Shown here: positions 56,864 through 64,000 of the stretch, in pieces
Layout: every line of letters starts with the position of its first letter
How positions within the stretch are numbered: the first letter of the stretch is position 1
Assembly (NCBI GenBank): GCA_947683625.1
Contig: CANTUR010000049.1
Span: 4,938,501 to 5,002,500, forward strand
Source of the DNA: Mallotus nudiflorus
Taxonomy: Eukaryota > Streptophyta > Magnoliopsida > Malpighiales > Euphorbiaceae
Direction of reading: 5' to 3'
DNA: 64,000 nt
Program-made: the position numbers and the translations under genes
The notes under the pieces: generated by a model
The model's database searches: none
What the model saw: only the letters and a program-made list of their open reading frames with translations
What the model was told of the DNA's origin: nothing

Positions 56864-57660
56864 TGATACGGAACCTCTAAGAATAAGCTTGAGAACCCCT
56901 TTATGTATTCGAACCCCCGAAGCATTAACTTGAAAACCCCAATAGTCAATTCAGCAACAACCCCTAAGAATGGTTAGAAATCATATTACTTAGATGATCA
57001 AAGAATTAGAATAAAGAAAACTCGTTTCTAAATTCCAATTTTGAAACACTCCACAAGAAGATGATCAATCTACTTGAATGTTCCTTAAAGCATGTATTCT
57101 ACACAAGAACACAAAGATAAAAGCAAAACAGCCTTTAGGTTATAAAACTTCAATTCTAAATAATAAAATTCATCCAAGGCATATATATATAGCCTTTACA
57201 AGGTTTTCCTTAGTGAGTAAGGAAAACTAATAACCCTAATCACAAAAAAAGGAAATTAATCTAATCAGACCTCAAATAGGAATTTTGACATACTTCCTAT
57301 TTTAAGAATAATTAAACTAACTAAAACTAATGGGCTTTTAAAAGAACAAATTTGTCCATCCCTTATTTAACATAATTAAACCTATTAATAACTTGGACTT
57401 GAATTAAGTTGTATTGAACTTGAGCTGCACTTGGCACAAAGCTTTAGTGTCCTTGTAAACTTTCACTGGCTAAGTTCACAAAGCCTTGTAGATGATGGAT
57501 TAAGGCTTCTTGAATCTTCTTAGATTGAGACCTTGTTATAGGTCTTTGAGGCATGCTGATTGGACTCAAAACCTCTTGAACTTGATCCTTGCCTTCTTAA
57601 CCATGCTCATCTTCATCATGTTGAATTCTTTGAACTTGGTGTGTTGGTTGCTCCATAACA
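56864..57660 (-). repeat. 5' LTR of the CRM-like element
   Basis: About 797 bp. Differences from the other LTR include a shorter TA run near 57185 and scattered transitions. An ORF crossing its right edge (57597-57797) joins LTR sequence with Ogre-like gag and is an artefact of the insertion. Confidence 0.92.
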
Positions 57661-58022
57661 AAGTGGGTTTCTAGCAACAAGTTTCCCCTAGCATTATTGG
57701 TAACAGGTGGAGCATCTGTAGCAAGTGGGATAGCTACAGCAGTAGGTGGTTGATTAATTACAAGTGGTAGTATGACAGCAGTAGCAGGTTGCATCAATCC
57801 AAATAAAACCTATCTCAGTTCATCTTCCATTATAGCCCTTATGTCATCCATCAGAGCTACCTTAATGTCTTCTAAGGTCCAATTCCCTTGTTGTTGTTCC
57901 ATTTGTTTAGATTTAGGTTACGTTGGTTCAGCTTCCAAGTAAAGTGGGTTGATAGGGCTTCTTTCCAGTCTATCTAGTCTGTTCAGGATTTCCTTTGCTA
58001 AGGCTTTAGGACTCTGACTCAT
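57661..58022 (-). pseudogene. gag remnant of the minus-strand Ogre-like element, N-terminal part
   Basis: The ATG at 58022-58020 opens MSQSPKALAKEILNRLDRLE, then a stop, then KQMEQQQGNWTLEDIKVALM and a Pro/Ala/Thr-rich stretch (ATAVILPLVINQPPTAVAIP) that runs into the CRM-like insertion at 57665. The remaining gag is at 48991-50493. Confidence 0.65.
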
Positions 58023-58940
58023 TCTTTTTATTCTGCCACCTCATCGACCCCAAATACGAGAAGACCCTGATGTATCTATGATGGCTGCAAAACAGGGTGT
58101 TAGTATAATGAATGAGATACATGTAAGCATTATGCACAGGCTATGCAATAAGTAGGAAGTAATAAGAATCAATAAAGTGTACAACATACATCCTTTTAAC
58201 CTTATTAATCCCACACACGTGTTCAATGGCGAGTCTCTTATCCTAGGATTTTTTTATCTTGGTCTTAATATTAATGGGGGATATCAGGGACCGACGTGCA
58301 TGCCAGATCTCTCTTAAAGTAGTAAAGCATAGAAATAGCATTTCTAGGTATAAAGGTCTAGCCCAATCTTCATTACCCCAAAGGGCATCAAAAGTATGGG
58401 CCTGGGCTTTTATAGATAGAAATATCACATGGTAATAAGCATAGAAATAATATTTTTAAGTATAAAGGTCTAGCCTAATCTTCATTACCCCAAGGGGCTT
58501 CAAAAGTATGGGCCTAGGCTTTTATAGATAGAAATACCTCATGGAAAAAAAGCATACAAGCAATTTGGGTAGATCCTAGGGGAAGTAACTAAGCCATTAT
58601 ATGTGGTTCGAGTTTGGTGAAAAAGTCAAGGTTCCCTTAGCAAGATGCCCTCCTTTAATACTTGAGTTACAAACCAAGGTCAGAGGAGCTCGGCATACTT
58701 TGCAAACTCAAGAGAAGACTACCCCCCTTTAGGACTTCGGTTACAAACTCTAGTCAGATGACCTTGGTAATCTCTCTTGAACCGAGTTAAGGCTAAGAGT
58801 GATGGTTAGCTAATTTACAACTCCATAAAGCTAGTGGAATAATGGAATCATAAACCAACACCATCAGTTTAATAGGGACATGCATAATGAATGCAAAGAA
58901 TAAAATAATTCTAAAGAACATAAGTAGAATCAGTATCTCT
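58023..58940 (-). other. Leader of the minus-strand Ogre-like element
   Basis: No gene. It contains an imperfect direct repeat of about 100 bp: GCATAGAAATAGCATTTCTA near 58327 and GCATAGAAATAATATTTTTA near 58439, each followed by AAGGTCTAGCCCAATCTTCA-type sequence and GGGCATC/GGGCTTC AAAAGTATGGGCC. Confidence 0.65.
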
Positions 58941-58942
58941 TA

Positions 58943-58960
58943 TCCCTAGTGGAGTCACCA
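58943..58960 (-). other. Primer-binding site of the minus-strand Ogre-like element
   Basis: The minus strand reads TGGTGACTCCACTAGGGA one base after the 5' LTR end (58962). It resembles the site at 7612-7629. Confidence 0.85.
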
Positions 58961-58961
58961 C

Positions 58962-61127
58962 TATAGTCGGTGGGGTTTAGAGCACATCCAAGATTTTAGC
59001 AACCGCGACACTGTTTGGGCTCAAGGCCCTAAAGAACACACTAACCATTGTCACAAAGACATGGCATGGAGATGAGGAGTTGCCACCCAGGGTAATCACT
59101 GGGACAAATCAAAAGGTGGTACTTGATTCTCTAAAAGAAAGCTAGCACCATAACCAGGAGATTCTAGGAATGGAATACTAACTTCTTTCAGTCTTGTGTT
59201 CATTTACATTTATTTTATGAATTACTATTTTATTCTCTAATTACATGCAATTTTATTTAAACCCTAATTAAACATTCATCTAACCCAAAAAGGCAATAGG
59301 TCATAAAATTACATGAAAAAAAAATGCATACAAAAGGCAGCGTCCCTAAGTCTAAACTAGGTTAATTAAAGTTAGCTAATTCTACATATTTTTATTCACA
59401 AGTGAATTGGACTACAGAAAGACCTACATTTTTAATTAATTTTAGTAAACTTAAGTCTATTTAATTTAACTAAAGAAATGGGCCTATAGTCTACAAATTT
59501 TAAAGAAATGAATTAATTAGTGCGCCTAATTCTAACCTGATTTTAACTTAAATGAAAAAATGGTCCTAAGTTTATTTTTTTTTAAAGAAATGGAATTAAT
59601 GGGCTGAGCTAAAGTCTAAATTAATTTAGTTAACCTAAAAATGGGCCTAAGTCTAAATTAATCTAATGGGCCTAAATTGATTTTAATTAATTAACCTAAA
59701 CCATTTTTAAGCCTATTTTTTATTTAGTGGGTTTGGACCTAACGTAGGCTTAAGGCCCAAAGTACTAAAAGATCCAAAAACAAAACCCAAAAAAAAAATC
59801 ATAACAAAGTCATATTAAACACATGATTTATATGATATTCTAAAAAAAACTAAATCAATTTACATGCAACCCTAAATTAATCTACTGCCATAATTAATTT
59901 TAATTGAATTTTACCTAATTGAACCTAAATTACTAATCAATTTTAGTCCAAAGAATATAAAATTCAATTATTTCCCATTATTGGGGCTATTACACACTAT
60001 TGTATAGAAATTAAACTCAAATTAATTACAACCCAAAGCAAAATCGAATTAAAAGAATGCAAAAATCATAAATCCTAAATCCTACGGGGGTTTTATAGGT
60101 CTTAATCCATAGCATTCCAATGGTTATTGCCCAAAATCACATATCTCCAACCTCACCTCTACAGTACCACAGAGTAAGGATCAAAAACAAAATAAAACCA
60201 AAAAAGTTAATCAATAAGTATTCAATCAATAATTAAAAATAAATGAAAAAAAACAAAAAAAAGAAAAAAATGTTGTGCAATGTAATATGATGGCCCCTTA
60301 GATTAGGATTTTCACTGTTTTAAGATTGAATCTGTAGTTTTTATTGATTCTCTGGACTTTAAAGCAAGGAACGTACTTTTTCAAAAGGTTTTTTTTCGCA
60401 ATAGCTAATTAGGCTTTTTTTCTAGTTTTTTTTTTTTTTTGCAACTCTTCTTCTTTAGGGTTTTCTAGTAGCTATTTTTTTCATAGACTCTCTCCACCTT
60501 ATTTTTTCTCTTCAGCCCATCCTTCTAGCTTTTAAAGCCAGACCACCTTAGCTCTTGTGATCATGCAAAGAAGTTGCATGATAGTTAGGAGCGAGATTAG
60601 GAGTCTCTTAATCTACATTTTATTTTTTGAATTTTCAAAATTAGGATAATTAGATGATAAGTGATAGGATTTTGAAAAATTAAATATTCATAGCAAACAT
60701 GTGGTGTCCTGGACCAATGAAAAAAATGAAAAATGACAAAATCAACGTAAAAAATTGCATAAAAATCACTTTTTAGCCAGAATGCTGAATTTCACCCTAT
60801 AATGCTGACTGGCATTGCCTAATGCCAATCGGCATTACGTAATGCTGATTGAAATTATATAATGCCAATTGGCATTACACAATGCTAGTCAGCATTAAAT
60901 GCTGACTGACTTTTTTCAATTAAATTATAAAAAAGGTCCTCAAAAGTTTCTAATTTCTATAATCAAATCCCTAAAAAACCAAATTTGTAATTAAAACCAC
61001 AAAACATTGCAATTTAGTCCTTTAAATCATGAAAATCAACACTAGAGATCAATTCTCAATTAGATTTTCATGATAGGGGCTTTCATCGCACACGTGCATA
61101 ATTACATCCTAAAATTGGGTGCTTACA
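58962..61127 (-). repeat. 5' LTR of the minus-strand Ogre-like element
   Basis: About 2166 bp. It matches 42651-44434 over most of its length. Near its outer end, at 60780-60905, it carries a cluster of AATGC/GCATT words, including the perfect palindrome AATGCCAATTGGCATT at 60861-60876. ORF-free apart from chance readings. Confidence 0.88.
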
Positions 61128-61132
61128 ATTAC

Positions 61133-63960
61133 CTATGATCATATCCTCTAAACTAAACCAAGAGTAAAAGGATTTGTTGGTGAAAATATAAGAGGAATAA
61201 GTCCTTCATATTGCATGTACAAAATCTTGATGGAGGATAATCATAAGCCAACCATTGAGAGATAAAGAAGGCTTAATCCAAACATGCAATAGGTAGTGAA
61301 AAAGGAGGTATTCAAGCAATTGGATGCTGGAATTATTTATCCAATCTTAGATAGTTCATGGGTGAGCCCAATTCAATATGTACCAAAGAAAGGTAGAATC
61401 ATCATTATGGAAAATGAGGAAGGAGAATTGATCCCTACAAGAGTGGTAAATGGATAGAGAGAGTGTGTATTAATTACAGGAAGCTAAATTTAGCCATAAA
61501 AAAAGACCACTTTCCATTGCCATTCATCGACTAAATGTTGGAAAGAATTACAAGACATGCTTTCTATTATTTTTTGGATGGATACTCAGGATATAACCAG
61601 ATCATTATAGCTCTAGAACATTAAGAGAAAACAACTTTTACATGTCCTTATGACACATTTTCTTATAGAAGGATGCCATTTGGGTTGTGTAATGCTCTTA
61701 TAACATTCCAAAGGTGCATGATGGCAATTTTTACAAACCTATGTGGAAGAAATCATAGAGGTTTTCATGGACAATTTCTCAGTCTATGGGAATTCTTTTA
61801 AACATTTTTTAGAAAACGTAGAAAAGGTTATAGCTCATTGTGAAGAGACAAACTTGGTGCTAAACTAGGAAAAGTTCCATTTCATGGTGGATGAAGGAAT
61901 TTTTCTTGATCACAATATCTCAACTCAAGGCATTAAAGTGGACAAAGTAAAGGTAAAGACTATTAAGAAGCTATAGTATCCTATAAATGTCAAGGGAGTC
62001 AGAAGTTTCCCATGCAGGCTTCTATTAGCATTTCATTAAGGGTTTTTCTAAAATTTCTAAACCCATTTGTAAATTTCTTGAGAAAGATTCACCTTTTATT
62101 TTAACTAATAAGTGGAAATTATCTTTTGACATGTTAAAAGTGGCTTTGATATCAACTCCTATATTGGTGGCACCAAATTGGAACCTACCATTTCAGATAA
62201 TATGTGATGCAAGTGATCATGCAATAGGAACTGTGTTTAGCTAAAGGAAGGAGAACAAGTTACATGTGATCCATTATGCAAACAAGATATTAATAGATGC
62301 ACAACTCAATTATGCCACTATAGAGAAGGAGATGTTAGCAATCATTTTCACATTTGACAAGTTCAGGTCATATCTCTTGGGTTCCAATGTGGTGGTGTAC
62401 ATGGATCATGCAATATTAAAGTACTTGATGAACAAGAAGGATTCTAAACTAAGGCTTATAAGTTGGGTTTTTTTGCTATAAGAATTTGACATTGAAATTA
62501 GAGATAAAAAAGGATTAAAGAATGTTATAGTAGACCACTTGTCAAAATTGGAATTGGAGTGAGGAAGTGATGATGAAGAACCTATCAAGGAAATATTTTT
62601 AGATGAGATGCTCTTAGCTATAGAGGTCATGGAAACTCCTTGGTTTGTAGACATTACGAATTTGGCCTCATATGGGAAATTGCCAAAACATTTCACTTAA
62701 TAAAAGAAGAAGCTAATTCGTGATTCAAATTTTACTTATAGGAGGATCCTTTCTTATGGAAGTTGTGCAATGATGTCACGGCTAAAAGGTGCATAACAGA
62801 TAAGGAAACTATTTCAATTTTGCAACATTGCCATGGGATGGCAAGTGGTGGACATTTTGGACCACAAAGGACAACTGTCAAGGTAGGATTTTACTAGCCT
62901 ACACTTTTTCAAGATGCTCAAACCTGTGTTCTTAGTTATAATGCATGTAAAAAAAGTGGCAACATTTTAAAAAAGGATGAAATGCTTCAATATGGTATTT
63001 TAGAGGTTAATATATTTAATGTTTAGGGTATAGACTTTATAAGGCCATTTTCAATGTCTGAAGGTAATAAGTACATACTTACTTGTGTGGACTATATGTC
63101 AAAATGGGTAGAAACTCAAGCTTGCTCGGTCAATGATGCAAGAATTGTTTGTCAGTTTTTTAAGAAACTCTTTTCTCGATTTCGAATACCTCGAGTCATT
63201 ATTAGTGATGGAGATGCATTTTTGTAATAAGAATATGGAAACACTTTTGACTCAACATGGGGTGAAACATAAAGTATTAAAACCTTATCACCCTTAAAGA
63301 AGTGTTCAAGCGAAGGTAAGTAATTGAGAATTAAAGAAAATTTTAGAAAGAATCGTGAGCAAAACACCTAAGAAAGAATGGGCTCGAAAGATTGATGATG
63401 CTTTATGGGCATACAAAGTAGCTTATAAAACACCTATTGGAATTTCTCCATTTAGGTTGGTTTATGGTAAAGTATGTCTATCAGGTGGAGTCAAAGCATA
63501 GAGCCTATTAGGCGGTTAAGGCATTGAATTTCGACTTCAAAAGAGCAGTTGAAAGAAGGATATTAAAATTGAGTGAATTAGAGGAAATAAAAAAATCTTT
63601 ATATAAAAATTCTATAATATACCATAAAGAACAAAAAGGTGGCATGATTCTAATATAAAGAAAAACCCTTTTAAAGAAGGAGGCCAGGTGTTGCTTTTCA
63701 ACTCTAGACTGAGGTTGTTTCTTAGAAAATTGAAGATTGGATGATCTGGACCTTTCGTTATGTTATAAATGTTTCCTCATAGAGCTATGGAGATGATTAA
63801 CACTCAATGAGAGAAGCTTAAAGTCAATAATCAAATATTGAAGATGTACTTTAGGAGCAAAATGGTTAATTTTAACCAGGTTGCTTACTTAATTGATACA
63901 AGTACATTATGAAGCAATGGTCTAGCTAAAGGACCTTAAACAAGCGCTGCTTGGGAGTTA
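61133..63960 (+). mobile_element. Athila-like pol fragment, piece 3 (RT, RNase H, integrase)
   Basis: Reading resumes directly after the ATTAC duplication and runs to about 63900 with many stops and frame changes. RT: KKEVFKQLDAGIIYPILDSS, then VCINYRKLNLAIKKDHFPLP, YYFLDGYSGYNQI, then a catalytic loop reading VFMDNFSVYG (second Asp of YxDD replaced by Asn near 61765). RNase H at 62190-62560: QIICDASDHAIGTVF, then EKEMLAIIFTFDKFRSYLLG, VVVYMDHAILKYL. Integrase at 62770-63500: NKYILTCVDYMSKWVETQA, VIISDGDAFL, WARKIDDALWAYKVAYKTPI. The tail ends with WHDSNIKKNPFKEGGQVLLF-type sequence, and a GCGCTGCTTGGGAG phrase near 63943 typical of the Athila region after pol. Continues beyond the window. 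Confidence 0.88.
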
Positions 63961-64000
63961 AACGAAGAATTATTTATTTTTATTTTTTTAATTTATTTCT

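Larger units (their letters stand above)
50499..57660 (-). mobile_element. CRM-like Ty3/gypsy chromovirus, minus strand, target duplication AAGTG
   Basis: Ends TGATACGG at 50499 and CCATAACA at 57660 (TG...CA on both strands), flanked by perfect AAGTG copies (50494-50498 and 57661-57665). On the minus strand it holds a 5' LTR, a primer site, gag-pol, a polypurine tract and a 3' LTR. About 7.2 kb with LTRs of about 800 bp. The protease type (VDGGSCTN), the PYKLQWL block and the pol frame running into the 3' LTR fit the CRM group of chromoviruses, whose members often sit in centromeric chromatin; a Galadriel or Reina relative is the alternative. It splits the gag of the Ogre-like element. Confidence 0.88.
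42651..61127 (-). mobile_element. Non-autonomous Tat/Ogre-like LTR retrotransposon, minus strand, target duplication ATTAC
   Basis: Ends: TGTAG (reverse of CTACA) at 42651 and CTTACA (reverse of TGTAAG) at 61127, flanked by perfect ATTAC copies (42646-42650 and 61128-61132). On the minus strand it has a 5' LTR (61127-58962), a primer-binding site, a leader, a gag remnant split by the CRM-like insertion, a long non-coding part with three tandem-repeat arrays, and a shortened 3' LTR. No protease, RT, RNase H or integrase reading was found between 48700 and 44500. Its LTR sequence differs from that of the element at 5581-15779, but the primer site and overall plan are shared. About 11.3 kb after removing the nested element. 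Confidence 0.88.

Noticed and set aside
57597..57797. 66-codon minus-strand ORF rich in Pro and Ala
   Set aside because: It crosses the insertion boundary at 57660 and joins Ogre-like gag to CRM-like LTR sequence.
1..64000. tRNA or rRNA genes
   Set aside because: No cloverleaf-type or rRNA-like conserved blocks were noticed on either strand. TGGTATCAGAGC matches are primer-binding sites, not tRNA genes.

Overview
This window looks like an AT-rich, repeat-dominated stretch of an angiosperm (probably eudicot) nuclear genome. There are no operons or bacterial signals and I find no intact host gene. Almost everything recognisable is a mobile element or a decayed insertion: plant Ty3/gypsy lineages (Tekay/Del-like, Athila-like, Tat/Ogre-like and CRM-like), two LINE 3' halves, a hAT transposase gene with introns, a copia-type solo LTR, and a fragment of an endogenous plant pararetrovirus (Caulimoviridae). 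The one host-derived coding piece is a first exon resembling an F-box gene of the SKIP16 type, on the minus strand.

Layout. 1-826: LINE fragment (-). 1980-4514: 3' end of a Tat/Ogre-like element (tandem repeats, polypurine tract, 3' LTR). 5581-15779: a Tat/Ogre-like element with both LTRs, a primer-binding site and a gag remnant but no pol; its 5-bp target duplication is CATAT, and a copia-like solo LTR (11052-12405, duplication CTATA) sits inside it. 17756-23760: endogenous pararetrovirus fragment (-), with coat-protein and movement-protein remnants, a tRNA-Met primer-binding-site motif, a coiled-coil ORF, a first ORF, a leader, a TATA box and a possible terminal ORF. 25556-25759: F-box exon (-). 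About 26050-27445: LINE fragment (-). About 27490-30915: hAT element (+).

30925-64000 is one nested stack. An Athila-like pol fragment (+) is broken twice. The first insert is a Tekay-like element (31043-42244, duplication CTTGG). The second is a minus-strand Tat/Ogre-like element (42651-61127, duplication ATTAC), itself split by a CRM-like chromovirus (50499-57660, duplication AAGTG). The Athila reading resumes at 61133 and runs to the right end of the window.

Ages inferred from LTR similarity: the Tekay-like element is youngest (LTRs differ by roughly 15-20 changes over 3.1 kb by eye), the CRM-like element is next (about 2%), and the Ogre-like elements, Athila, hAT, LINEs and pararetrovirus are older. 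No element seems autonomous: every pol has stops, frameshifts or altered catalytic residues, or is absent. The gag remnant at 8541-9312 has nine stops and no frameshift, eight of them TAG, which suggests decay by deamination of methylated cytosines.
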